Positions 26,253 through 34,373 of a DNA stretch of 64,000 bases are shown piece after piece. The stretch's first letter is position 1. Every line of letters begins with the position of its first letter. The translations under genes were made by a program, and so were the position numbers. The notes under the pieces are model-generated. The model saw only the letters and a list, made by a program, of their open reading frames with translations, searched no databases and had not been told where the DNA came from. Origin of the DNA: Saccharothrix syringae. Its GTDB lineage: Bacteria; Actinomycetota; Actinomycetes; Mycobacteriales; Pseudonocardiaceae. The stretch covers positions 4,464,001 through 4,528,000 of the forward strand of contig NZ_CP034550.1 in assembly GCF_009498035.1 (NCBI RefSeq), in the 5' to 3' direction.

Positions 26253-28047
26253 ACTTATTCGCGTCCGGCTCGCGTCCGGCTCTGCCCTGTGCCCGTCCTG
26301 TGGTTCCCGCCCCGTGCCAACCGTGCCTCCCCAGCCGCTTGAGCACCGCGGTGGCGATGCCCGCCGCGTCCAGGCCGTGCGCGCGCAGGATCTCGTCCCG
26401 CGTCCCGTGCGGCAGGAAGTTCGCGGGCAGCGCGTAGGTGCCGACGCGGGTGGGCGCACCCAGCACGGCCAGCGCCTGCGCCAGCCGACCACCCAGGGCA
26501 CCGGTCGCCGCGGTGTCCTCCACGGCCAGCACCAGCCGGTACCCGGCGGCCAGCTTGACCAGCTCCGGGTCGAGCGGCGTGATCCACCGCGGGTCGACCA
26601 CGGTGACCGGCACGCCGTGCCCGGCCAGCTCGTCGGCGGCGGCCAGGCACGGCCCGGCCATCGGCCCGACCGCGATGACCAGCCCCGCCGCGTCGGGCTC
26701 CTCGCGCAGCACGTCGCAACGGCCCACGCGGCGCAGCGCCGGCACGTCCGCACCCGCCTTCGCCTTGGGGTAGCGCACCGCGGTCGGCCCGTCGTCGACC
26801 CCCACGGCCTCGTGCAGCGCCTCCCGCAGCCGGGCCGGGTCGCGCGGCGCGGCCAACCGCAGGCCGGGCACCACGGGCAGCACCGAGGCGTCCCACATGC
26901 CGTGGTGGCTGGGCCCGTCCGGACCGGTCACCCCGGCGCGGTCCAGCACGAACGTCACCGGCAGCCGGTGCAGCGCCACGTCGAGCAGCACCTGGTCGAA
27001 CGCCCGCGACAGGAACGTGGCGTACACCGCGACCACCGGGTGCAGCCCCGCCAGCGCCAGGCCCGCGGCCGACGTGACCGCGTGCTGCTCGGCGATGCCC
27101 ACGTCGAAGGTGCGCCCCGGGAACCGGCGGGCGAACTCGCCCAGCCCGGTCGGGTCGAGCATCGCGGCGGTCAGGCACACCACGTCCGGCCGCGCCTCGC
27201 CGATCCGGGCGATCTCCGCGCCGAACACGTCGGTCCACGTGGCACCGCCTGCCGACCCCGCGGGCGACACCGCGTGCAGGCGGTCCACCGGGTCCCGCTC
27301 GGCGGGCGGGTGCCCCCTGCCCTTGGTCGTCACGCAGTGCACCACCACCGGCCGGCCCAGCTCGGCCGCGTCGACCAGCGCGTGCTCCACCGCCACCGCG
27401 TCGTGCCCGTCCACCGGGCCCACGTAGGCCAGCCCCAGCGCCTCGAACAGCGCGGGACGGCGCCCCGCGCGCAGCTCCGCCAGGTGCGCGGCCAGGCCGC
27501 CGACCGTGGGCGCGTACGACCGGCCGTTGTCGTTGAGCACGATCACCACCGGGTGGTCGGTGGCCGCGAGGTTGTTCAACGCCTCCCACGCCATGCCGCC
27601 GGTCAGCGCGCCGTCGCCGACGACCGCCACCACCCGCCGGTTCGAGCCGCGCAACCGCAGCCCCCTGGCCAGCCCGTCGGCGTAGGACAGCGCGGTCGAG
27701 GCGTGCGAGTTCTCGATCACGTCGTGCGGCGACTCGGCGGCGCACGGGTAGCCGGACAGCCCGCCCGCCCGGCGCAACCCGTCGAACCCCTCGGCCCGAC
27801 CGGTGAGCACCTTGTGCGCGTACGCCTGGTGACCGGTGTCGAACAGCACCACGTCGTGCGGCGAGTCGAACACCCGGTGCACCGCGATGGTCAGCTCCAC
27901 CGCGCCCAGGTTCGACCCCAGGTGACCGCCCGCGCGCGTCACCCGGTCCACCAGGAACCGGCGCACCTCGCCCGCCAGCGCGGGCAGCGCCGAGGCCGGT
28001 AACGCCCGGACGTCCCCGGGCCCGGTGATGCTGCCCAGCAGCGTCAC
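26251..28047 (-). CDS. dxs: 1-deoxy-D-xylulose-5-phosphate synthase
   Basis: This 598-residue thiamine-diphosphate enzyme joins pyruvate and glyceraldehyde 3-phosphate, the first step of the MEP isoprenoid pathway. Seen: [24 protein letters not shown], the ThDP motif [32 protein letters not shown], and a transketolase core with [16 protein letters not shown] and [16 protein letters not shown]. The length is slightly short for the family. GTG 28047 overlaps the ispH stop (GTGA), so the two are coupled. It is the last gene of the encapsulin/isoprenoid cluster and may be a second copy beside a housekeeping dxs elsewhere, which cannot be seen here. Confidence 0.96.
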   Translation of the reverse strand: MTLLGSITGPGDVRALPASALPALAGEVRRFLVDRVTRAGGHLGSNLGAVELTIAVHRVFDSPHDVVLFDTGHQAYAHKVLTGRAEGFDGLRRAGGLSGYPCAAESPHDVIENSHASTALSYADGLARGLRLRGSNRRVVAVVGDGALTGGMAWEALNNLAATDHPVVIVLNDNGRSYAPTVGGLAAHLAELRAGRRPALFEALGLAYVGPVDGHDAVAVEHALVDAAELGRPVVVHCVTTKGRGHPPAERDPVDRLHAVSPAGSAGGATWTDVFGAEIARIGEARPDVVCLTAAMLDPTGLGEFARRFPGRTFDVGIAEQHAVTSAAGLALAGLHPVVAVYATFLSRAFDQVLLDVALHRLPVTFVLDRAGVTGPDGPSHHGMWDASVLPVVPGLRLAAPRDPARLREALHEAVGVDDGPTAVRYPKAKAGADVPALRRVGRCDVLREEPDAAGLVIAVGPMAGPCLAAADELAGHGVPVTVVDPRWITPLDPELVKLAAGYRLVLAVEDTAATGALGGRLAQALAVLGAPTRVGTYALPANFLPHGTRDEILRAHGLDAAGIATAVLKRLGRHGWHGAGTTGRAQGRAGREPDANK

Positions 28048-28970
28048 CGCGACCTCACCGCGGCGGGCAGGGTGAACTGCACGGTCTCGCGCGTGGTCTC
28101 CCGCACCTGCACGTCCCACGCGCCCAGCGCCTCGATCACCTCGTCCACCAGGTGGGGCGGCGCGGAGGCGCCGGCGCTCAGCCCCACCACCCGCACCCCC
28201 TCCAGCCACTCCGGCCGGATGCCCGAGGCGTCGTCGACCAGGTGCGCGGGCGTGCCCGTCCGGCGGGCCAGCTCCACCATCCGCACGGAGTTCGACGAGT
28301 TCGCCGAACCGACGACCAGCACCAGGTCGGCGTCCAGGGCCACCTCCCGCACCGCCTCCTGCCGGTTGGTCGTGGCGTAGCAGATGTCGGCCGAGGCCGG
28401 GCCCCGCAGCGCGGGGAACCTCGCCTTCAGCGCGCCCAGCACCTCGGCCGTCTCGTCCACCGCGAGCGTGGTCTGGGTCAGGTAGGAGACCCGGGTCGGG
28501 TCGGGCACCTCCAGCGCCTCGACGTCCGCGACGCTCTCCACCAGCAGGATCCGGTCGGGTGCCTCGCCGAGCGTGCCCTCGACCTCCTCGTGGCCCGCGT
28601 GACCGATCAGCACCACCGTGTCCCCGCGCGCGACGTAGCGCTTGGCCTCGCTGTGCACCTTGGTGACCAGCGGGCAGGTCGCGTCGACCACGTCCAGCCC
28701 GCGCCGGGCGGCCTCCCGGCGCACCTCGGGGGACACGCCGTGGGCGGAGAAGACGACGGTGGCGCCCTCGGGCACCTCGTCCAACTCGTCCACGAACACG
28801 GCGCCGCGGGCTTCCAGCTCGGCCACGACGTGGGTGTTGTGGACGATCTGCTTGCGCACGTGGATCGGTCCACCGCGCTGGTCGAGCAGTCGGTCGACGA
28901 TGTCGATGGCCCGCTCCACCCCGGCGCAGAACGACCGGGGGGACGCGAGCAGCACAACGGGAAGGACCAT
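28044..28970 (-). CDS. ispH: 4-hydroxy-3-methylbut-2-enyl diphosphate reductase (IspH/LytB)
   Basis: This 308-residue iron-sulphur enzyme makes IPP and DMAPP, the last MEP step. The three cluster cysteines are present ([32 protein letters not shown]). Also seen are the catalytic Glu-Thr-type region QTTLAVDET, the histidines of VHNTHVV and SAHGVSP, and [12 protein letters not shown] 28970 has GAGGAG a few bases upstream. A 210-base gap separates it from the prenyl synthase gene; TTGATT near 29095-29100 (minus strand) could belong to its own promoter. Coupling to dxs places both ends of the MEP pathway in one transcript. Confidence 0.96.
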   Translation of the reverse strand: MVLPVVLLASPRSFCAGVERAIDIVDRLLDQRGGPIHVRKQIVHNTHVVAELEARGAVFVDELDEVPEGATVVFSAHGVSPEVRREAARRGLDVVDATCPLVTKVHSEAKRYVARGDTVVLIGHAGHEEVEGTLGEAPDRILLVESVADVEALEVPDPTRVSYLTQTTLAVDETAEVLGALKARFPALRGPASADICYATTNRQEAVREVALDADLVLVVGSANSSNSVRMVELARRTGTPAHLVDDASGIRPEWLEGVRVVGLSAGASAPPHLVDEVIEALGAWDVQVRETTRETVQFTLPAAVRSR

Positions 28971-29180
28971 GGTGCGGCTCCTCGTGCGGTAGCGGGGTGG
29001 GTGGGGGTGAGGGGACGGGGCGGGTGGTGGGGACGCTTGGCGGGGCCGGGTGGTGAGGACGGTCGGCGGGGCGGGATTGTCGGTGCTCGCCGGCAGAATC
29101 AAGACCGGGGGACCCCCTGGGCGGGGACTCCTGCGAAGCCGTGGCGGGAAGCGGGCACGAGCAGGTGTGAGCAGGCCCGG
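28971..29180. promoter_or_regulatory. Intergenic region between prenyl synthase and ispH
   Basis: No gene is seen. The plus strand is a G-rich run of GGGGTGGG-like blocks (about 28993-29075). On the minus strand TTGATT and GACAAT lie about 15 bases apart near 29077-29102 and could form a promoter for ispH-dxs. Spacing is shorter than ideal. Confidence 0.3.
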
Positions 29181-30221
29181 TCAGCGGTCGCGGCGCGTGG
29201 CCAGGCGTGCCACGGCGTCCAGCTCCCGCTCCGCCCGCGCCACCGCCTCGGCCGCCCGCAGGTGCCCCTGCGCCCGCTCCAGCAGGTCGTCGGCCTGGTC
29301 CTGGCTCCACGCCCGCGCCCCGGACAGCTCGATCAGCTCGGCCGCCCGCTCCAGGTCGGCCACGGCCAGCTCCCGGCCCGAGTGGTACAGCGCGTCCAGC
29401 TCCCGCGCGGCCGACGTGCCCGAGGTCAGCGCCGCCACCACGGGCAGCGACTTCTTCCGGTTCTGCAGGTCCGAGTACACCGGCTTGCCCGTCACCGCCG
29501 GGTCGCCCCAGATGCCGAGCAGGTCGTCGGCGAACTGGAACGCCAGCCCCATCCGCTCGCCGAACGACCGCAGGTGCCCCACCTGCTCCGGCCGCCCGCC
29601 GCCGAACAGGGCGCCCAGCGCGCACGACGCGCCCAGCAGCGCCCCGGTCTTGCCCTCGGCCATCCGCACGCACTCCGCCAGCCGCACGTCCGAGCGCTCC
29701 TCGAACGACAGGTCGGCCCGCTGACCCTCCAGCAGCTCCTGCACCGCCGTCGACAGCACCCGGATCGACTGCTGCGCCGCCGGGTGCCCGCTGCCGGCCA
29801 GCTCGTCCAGCGCCAGCGTCAGCAGCGCGTCACCGGCCAGGATCGCCGGGTTCACGCCGTACACGGTCCACGCGGTGGCGCGGTGCCGCCGCGTCCGGTC
29901 GCCGTCCATCACGTCGTCGTGCAGCAGCGAGAAGTTGTGCACCAGCTCCACCGCCACCGCCGCGGGCAGCGCCTCGTCCGCGGTGCCGCCCACCGCCTGC
30001 GTGCCCAGCAGCACCAGCGCGGGCCGGATCGCCTTGCCCGCGTCCGCGCCGGTCGGCCTGCCGCCCTCGTCCCACCACCCGAAGTGGTAGCCCGCGATGG
30101 TCCGCATCGAGTCGGGCAGCCGGTCCACCGCGGCCCGCAGCGCCGGGGTCACCCCGGCACGGCTCCAGTTCAGCACCTCGCGCGCGGACCGGTGCGCGGG
30201 TCCGGCGTCCAGGTCGGTCAT
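29181..30221 (-). CDS. Trans-isoprenyl diphosphate synthase (probable encapsulin cargo)
   Basis: This 346-residue polyprenyl synthetase elongates allylic diphosphates with IPP. The first Asp-rich motif is LLHDDVMDGD (DDxxD) and the second is FADDLLGIWGD; GKTGALLGASC and KPVYSDLQNRKKSLP are usual. An aromatic Phe lies five residues before the first Asp, with no insertion in the motif; by the known chain-length rule this suggests a C20 (GGPP) product. Its neighbour is a pair of family 2B encapsulin shells, and prenyl synthases are one of the cargo types reported for such shells. The N-terminal extension before the core is about 25-30 residues and may act in loading. Confidence 0.93.
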   Translation of the reverse strand: MTDLDAGPAHRSAREVLNWSRAGVTPALRAAVDRLPDSMRTIAGYHFGWWDEGGRPTGADAGKAIRPALVLLGTQAVGGTADEALPAAVAVELVHNFSLLHDDVMDGDRTRRHRATAWTVYGVNPAILAGDALLTLALDELAGSGHPAAQQSIRVLSTAVQELLEGQRADLSFEERSDVRLAECVRMAEGKTGALLGASCALGALFGGGRPEQVGHLRSFGERMGLAFQFADDLLGIWGDPAVTGKPVYSDLQNRKKSLPVVAALTSGTSAARELDALYHSGRELAVADLERAAELIELSGARAWSQDQADDLLERAQGHLRAAEAVARAERELDAVARLATRRDR

Positions 30222-30267
30222 CGCCACTGCTCCTGTTCGGGGGAAGCGCCCGCGCCGCGGGCGGGGA

Positions 30268-30300
30268 GGCCAGCCGGGCCCGCGGCGGGCCCGGCTGGCC
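30268..30300 (-). terminator. Hairpin between shell gene and cargo gene (attenuator candidate)
   Basis: A perfect 14-bp stem (GGCCAGCCGGGCCC) with a GCGGC loop lies 8 bases after the shell-gene stop and 47 bases before the prenyl synthase start. Partial termination here would give more shell than cargo mRNA. There is no U-tract. Confidence 0.55.
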
Positions 30301-30307
30301 GGTTGGC

Positions 30308-31717
30308 CTACGACCGGCCGATCTCGACGTGCTCCAGGACGCCGAGCGCGTCCGGCACCAGCACGGCCACCGAGTAGTACGCGCTGACCAGGTACGAGGC
30401 GATCGCCTTCTCGTCGATGCCCATGAACCGCGCGTTCAGGCTCGGCTGCACCTCGTCGGGGATGCCGGGCTGGTGCAGGCCGACGACGCCGCCGTCCTCC
30501 TCGCCGACGCGCATGGCGATGATCGAGCTGGTGCCGTGCTTGCTGATCGGGATCTTGTCGGTCGGCAGCAGCGGGACGCCGCGCCACGTGGTCACCCGCG
30601 TGCCCTCGACGTCGGTCGTGCCGGGGTAGAGGCCGCGCTTGCTCGCCTCGCGCCCGAACGCCGCGATGGTGCGCGGGTGGGCCAGCATGAACCGCGTCTT
30701 GCGCCGCCTGGAGATCAGGTCGTCCAGGTCGTCCGGGGTCGGCGGGCCGCTGCGGGTGTGGATGCGCTGCTTGAGATCGGCGTTGTGCAGCAGCCCGATG
30801 CGCCGGTTGTTGATCATCTCGTGCTCCTGGCGTTCGCGGAGCGCTTCGATGGTCAGGCGGAGCTGCTGCTCGGTCTGGTTCATCGGGTGGTTGTAGAGGT
30901 CGGACACCCGGGTGTGGACGCGCAGGACGGTCTGGGCGACCTCCAGCTCGTACTCCCGAGGTGCCAGCTCGTAGTCCACGAACGTCGCGGGCAGGTCCGG
31001 TTCGCCGTCGTGGCCCGAGGCGATCTCGATGTCCGCCTCGCCGTGCTTGTTCTGCGGCTTGGCCGCGCCGCGCACCACCGCGTCGACGTGCGCGCGCAGC
31101 GCGTCGGTGCGGCCGTTGAGCTGCTGCACCGACTGCCACGGCAGGACCAGGGCGATCACCGGGGTGACCGCCCGCGCGGTGTACTCCCACTCGGCCTCGG
31201 CGCCGGTCAGCACCTCGTCGCCGAAGTGCTCGCCGTCGGCCATGGTGTCGAGCACGGTCTGGGCGCCGTACTCGCCGCGCCCGATCTTCTGCACCTTGCC
31301 GTGGGCGATGAGGAAGACCTCGTCGGCCCGGTTGCCCGACTCGACGAGCGCCTCGCCGGGCTGGTACTCGCGCTGCTGGAACCGCTCGGCCAGCGCGACC
31401 AGCACGTCGTCGTCGGGGAAATCGCGCAGCAGGGGGAGTTCCCGCAGCTCCTGCGGGATGACCCGGATGTCGGCGCCGGTGCTGATGAAGCTCACCCGCC
31501 CGTCGCCGACGGCGTAGGTCAGGCGGCGGTTCACCCGGTAGGTGCCCGCCTGGGTCGCGACCCAGGGCAGCTTCCGCAGCAGCCACCGCGGTGAGATGCC
31601 CTGCATCTGCGGGGTCGACTTGGTCGTGCTGGCGAGGTTCCGCGCCGCGGCGGTGCCCAGGCTCTGCCGCTGGTGCTCGGCCTCCTCGGGGACGAGGCCG
31701 GGTTCGATCACGGTCAC
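30308..31717 (-). CDS. Family 2B encapsulin shell protein (EshA-like), copy B
   Basis: This 469-residue protein has the N-terminal arm with [24 protein letters not shown] (typical of family 2 encapsulins, split here by Leu/Thr changes), then an HK97-type start RVNRRLTY. A Crp-like cyclic-nucleotide domain is inserted (about residues 95-205; [20 protein letters not shown]). The rest of the HK97 fold follows ([21 protein letters not shown] ... [15 protein letters not shown]), ending [25 protein letters not shown]. It self-assembles into a protein shell in known relatives such as Streptomyces EshA. The phosphate-binding Arg of the nucleotide site is replaced. It lies between copy A and the prenyl synthase gene. 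Confidence 0.93.
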   Translation of the reverse strand: MTVIEPGLVPEEAEHQRQSLGTAAARNLASTTKSTPQMQGISPRWLLRKLPWVATQAGTYRVNRRLTYAVGDGRVSFISTGADIRVIPQELRELPLLRDFPDDDVLVALAERFQQREYQPGEALVESGNRADEVFLIAHGKVQKIGRGEYGAQTVLDTMADGEHFGDEVLTGAEAEWEYTARAVTPVIALVLPWQSVQQLNGRTDALRAHVDAVVRGAAKPQNKHGEADIEIASGHDGEPDLPATFVDYELAPREYELEVAQTVLRVHTRVSDLYNHPMNQTEQQLRLTIEALRERQEHEMINNRRIGLLHNADLKQRIHTRSGPPTPDDLDDLISRRRKTRFMLAHPRTIAAFGREASKRGLYPGTTDVEGTRVTTWRGVPLLPTDKIPISKHGTSSIIAMRVGEEDGGVVGLHQPGIPDEVQPSLNARFMGIDEKAIASYLVSAYYSVAVLVPDALGVLEHVEIGRS

Positions 31718-31782
31718 GTCAGGGGTCCGATCTCGTTGTGGGGTTGTCAGTCCTCAGTGGGCCGGTGGTCCGGAGGGGTGGT

Positions 31783-31872
31783 GCTGGAGCCGCGTCCGGG
31801 GGTGGAGCGGTGTCCGGGGGTGGAGCGGTGTCCGGGGGTGGAGCGGTGTCCGGGGGTGGAGCCGCGTCCGGG
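31783..31872. repeat. Tandem 18-bp repeats between the two shell genes
   Basis: Identical 18-bp units GGTGGAGCGGTGTCCGGG occupy 31801-31818, 31819-31836 and 31837-31854. A variant (GGAGCCGCGTCC) fills 31855-31872 and an imperfect copy lies before 31801. The array sits between the stop of shell copy A (31897) and the start of copy B. It may affect RNA stability or be passive slippage. Confidence 0.85.
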
Positions 31873-31896
31873 GTGGTGGAGCTGGACCCGCGTGCC

Positions 31897-33297
31897 CTAG
31901 TCCTCGCGGCCGATCTGCACGTGTTCGAGCACGCCCACCGCGTCCGGCACCAGGATCGCGGTGGAGTAGTAGGCGCTGACCAGGTACGAGATGATCGCCT
32001 TCTCGCTGATGCCCATGAAGCGCACCGACAGGCCGGGCTGGTACTCGTCGGGCAGGCCGGTCTGGTGCAGGCCGATGACGCCCTGGTTGTGCTCGCCCGC
32101 CCGGAGCAGCATGATCGAGCTGGTGCGGCTCTCGGTGACCGGGATCTTGTTGCAGGGCAGGACGGGCACGCCGCGCCACGCGGGCACGTGCTGGCCGTTG
32201 AGGTCGACGGTGTCGGGGTAGATGCCGCGCTTGTTGCACTCGCGCCCGAACGCCGCGATGACCCGCGGGTGGGCGAGGAACGCGGTCGGCTCCTTCCACA
32301 CCGTGGACAGCAGCTCGTCCATGTCGTCCGGGGTGGGCGCCCCGTTGCGGGTGTGGATGCGCTGCTTGAGGTCGGCGCTGTGCAGCAGGCCGAAGTCGCG
32401 GTTGTTGACCATCTCGTGCTCCTGGCGTTCGCGGAGCGCTTCGATGGTCAGCCGGAGCTGCTGCTCGACCTGGTCCATCGGGTGGTTGTAGAGGTCGGCG
32501 ACGCGGCTGTGCACGCGCAGCACGGTCTGCGCGACGCTCAGCTCCAGCTCCCGCGGCGCCAGCTCGTAGTCGACGTAGGTGCCGGGCAGGTCCGGCTCGC
32601 CGTCGTGGCCGGAGGCGATCTCGATCTCCGCCTCGCCGTGCTGGTTGGCGCGGCCCGCGATGCCGGCGAACGCGCGCTGGATGTGCGCCCGCAGGCCGCC
32701 CGCCTCGCCGTTGAGCTGCTCGAACACCTGCCAGGGCAGGACGAGCACGATGACCGGGGTGACGGCGCGGATGGTGAAGTCCCAGTCCTCCTGCGGGCCG
32801 GCCAGCACCCGGTCGCCGAAGTAGTCGCCGTCGGCCAGCACGCCGAGCACGGTCTGGTCGCCGTACTCGCCCTGGCCGATCTTCTCGACCTTGCCGTGCG
32901 CGATGAGGTGGACCGCGTCCTGCGGGCGGCCCCGCTCGACGATCACGTCGCCGGGCTGGTGCTCGTGCTGCTCGAAGCGGGCGGCCAGGGCGGACAGGGC
33001 CTCGACGTCGTCGAAGTCGCGCAGCAGCGGGAGCTCGGTCAGCTCCTGCGGGACCACCGAGATGTCGGCGCCCACGTTGGTGAAGGTGAGCCGGCCGTCG
33101 CCGATGGCGTAGCTGAGCCTGCGGTTGACCCGGAAGGCACCACCCTTGGCCTCCACCCAGGGCAGCACCTTGAGCAGCCACCGGGAGGTGATGTTCTGCA
33201 TCTGGGGGACGGTCTTGGTGGTGGTCGCGAGGTTTCGCGCCGCCCGCCTGCTCAGGCTGAGCTGAGGCTGCTCGACCTCCACGTCCGAATCGGTCAC
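31897..33297 (-). CDS. Family 2B encapsulin shell protein (EshA-like), copy A
   Basis: About 466 residues, closely similar to copy B along the whole length but clearly diverged. Seen: [16 protein letters not shown] at the N-terminal arm, a cyclic-nucleotide domain insert (about 90-200; [20 protein letters not shown]), [21 protein letters not shown], then [25 protein letters not shown]. Two such shells side by side suggest a mixed, two-component capsid. Start GTG 33297 fits the family N-terminus ([10 protein letters not shown]); longer in-frame options (GTG 33303 and 33312, TTG 33318) exist and no ribosome binding site decides between them. First gene of the cluster. Confidence 0.92.
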   Translation of the reverse strand: MTDSDVEVEQPQLSLSRRAARNLATTTKTVPQMQNITSRWLLKVLPWVEAKGGAFRVNRRLSYAIGDGRLTFTNVGADISVVPQELTELPLLRDFDDVEALSALAARFEQHEHQPGDVIVERGRPQDAVHLIAHGKVEKIGQGEYGDQTVLGVLADGDYFGDRVLAGPQEDWDFTIRAVTPVIVLVLPWQVFEQLNGEAGGLRAHIQRAFAGIAGRANQHGEAEIEIASGHDGEPDLPGTYVDYELAPRELELSVAQTVLRVHSRVADLYNHPMDQVEQQLRLTIEALRERQEHEMVNNRDFGLLHSADLKQRIHTRNGAPTPDDMDELLSTVWKEPTAFLAHPRVIAAFGRECNKRGIYPDTVDLNGQHVPAWRGVPVLPCNKIPVTESRTSSIMLLRAGEHNQGVIGLHQTGLPDEYQPGLSVRFMGISEKAIISYLVSAYYSTAILVPDAVGVLEHVQIGRED

Positions 33298-33421
33298 AGA
33301 CACCGGGTACACCGCCAATCGGATTCAGTTCATTGGGCCGGATTGACGGTAGTGAGGCCGAATGTGCCACGGGAAGCGGCCGATGCGGCGACCCCCCTGA
33401 GGGTCATTTCGGCGTTTTGTG

Positions 33422-33436
33422 TGCACAGGGTGTGCA
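33422..33436. promoter_or_regulatory. Palindrome TGCACA-N3-TGTGCA upstream of the encapsulin cluster
   Basis: A perfect inverted repeat of 6-bp arms lies about 125 bases before the shell copy A start. It resembles, but is not, the TGTGA-N6-TCACA site of Crp. It is a candidate operator for the cluster. Confidence 0.45.
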
Positions 33437-33500
33437 TGTTGTCCGCTTTGCAAGTAATAACGGGTGATTTTTTCGTTCTTGGTCCCCCGTATGCGTGGTG

Positions 33501-33520
33501 ACGTGGAATGTTTACCACGT
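33501..33520. promoter_or_regulatory. Palindrome ACGTGG-N8-CCACGT
   Basis: Perfect 6-bp arms with an 8-base centre lie about 205 bases before the encapsulin cluster in an AT-richer patch. It is likely a protein-binding site; the protein is unknown. Around it (33319-33888) no convincing gene is seen: the frames present have poor codon use. Confidence 0.45.
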
Positions 33521-33888
33521 TCGTAGTAGCGTTTTTCACGCTGGTGGGGGGTTGACGTGGGGTGGAGGTGTGGTTTGGGTGGGCGTTTTGCCGTTGTGCG
33601 GTCAAAAGTCCAGTCTTGTGAGGGTACTTCGATCCGGTGATGCTGTCCCGTTTTTTGCGAAGCGGTTGTTTGGGTGTGCGCTAACGTGAAAGCGAGAAAT
33701 GCTCGGGCTCGTGTTCTGGGCCGTTCGGGTGGTGGGGTGGGCGGTGGGTTCGGGGAGCCGTTGCGGGCGGGTTGGGGGCTCGTCGAGGGCTCGTTGGGTG
33801 TGTGGGTTGGGTGTGGGTTGGGTGGCGTTGCAGGGGTGTCTGGGCGTGCGGGGGCGGCTCGGGTTTGGTTGGCCTTCGGGTGTCGTCC

Positions 33889-34022
33889 GGCTCGATTTGA
33901 CATGGGGCCCTTACGAGCGCCGGAGGCAGGCCGCAGCCGACAGGCACGGCGGGGAAAAGCGTCCCGCCGAGCCTGCCGGCTCCGACCAGCCTATGGCACT
34001 CGAACCCATGTCAAATCGGGCC
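33889..34022. repeat. 134-nt near-perfect palindrome (long hairpin)
   Basis: Bases 33889-33953 can pair with 33963-34022 in one continuous stem with a few mismatches and one bulge (about 33907-33911). The outer 14 bp (CGATTTGACATGGG and its complement at 34005-34018) are perfect. The inner part closes with GGCGGG/CCCGCC around a 9-base loop GAAAAGCGT. It overlaps no gene. It could be a small mobile palindromic element, a structured RNA or a very strong terminator. Confidence 0.75.
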
Positions 34023-34056
34023 TCGTCGGCCCCCACCGGCCCCAGCGCCCTTCCGG

Positions 34057-34276
34057 CGTGTCATGCGTTGGGGTCGGGCGTGTCATGCGTTGGGCACCGG
34101 CGTGTCATGCGTTGGGTCCGGGCGTGTCATGCGTTCAAGCCGCGCGAGTCGAACGTTCAGGACCGTCGTGTCGAACGTTCCGGGCCCCCGAGTTCTACGT
34201 TCAGCACCGGCGTGTCCTCCAGTGGGGCACCGCGTGTCCTCCGGTCCGGCACCGCGTGTCCTCCAGTCGGGCACTG
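34057..34276 (+). repeat. Array of ten 22-bp modular repeats
   Basis: Ten units of exactly 22 bp with no gaps: starts at 34057, 34079, 34101, 34123, 34145, 34167, 34189, 34211, 34233 and 34255. Every unit opens CG[AT]GT[CT]. The next three bases vary in blocks: ATG in units 1-4, GAA in 5-6, CTA in 7, CTC in 8-10; then usually CGTT or C[AG]GT. The array lies between the long hairpin and the cutinase gene terminator. Confidence 0.9.
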
Positions 34277-34297
34277 TGCAGTGGGTGAAAAGCGCGA

Positions 34298-34329
34298 ACA
34301 CCGCGCCACCCGGTCGGGTGGCGCGGTGT
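34298..34329 (-). terminator. Hairpin terminator after the cutinase gene
   Basis: A perfect 14-bp stem (ACACCGCGCCACCC and complement) with a GGTC loop lies 45 bases past the cutinase stop. Confidence 0.8.
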
Positions 34330-34373
34330 CGGGTGGGCGGGGTGCGGGGAGAGTCGCGTTCCGCCCGGGTCGG

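Noticed and set aside
25865..26254. A minus-strand frame encoding a 14-residue repeat
   Set aside because: The repeat comes from the 42-bp DNA array; no plausible start or family is seen and it runs into the permease gene.
26251..33318. A terpene cyclase (2-methylisoborneol synthase) next to the shells
   Set aside because: Searched for by eye because it is the known partner of EshA-type shells; no gene with terpene-cyclase motifs is in the window.
33325..33903. A 192-residue minus-strand frame upstream of the encapsulin genes
   Set aside because: Poor codon bias, a Pro/Arg/Thr/His composition and no ribosome binding site; the region looks regulatory.
33889..34022. A tRNA-like T-arm (TTCGAGT) on the minus strand inside the long palindrome
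   Set aside because: Its stem has a mismatch and no acceptor, D or anticodon arms can be drawn; the whole is a single hairpin.
34057..34276. CRISPR array
   Set aside because: The 22-bp units are contiguous with no spacers, the repeats are divergent, and no cas gene is near.
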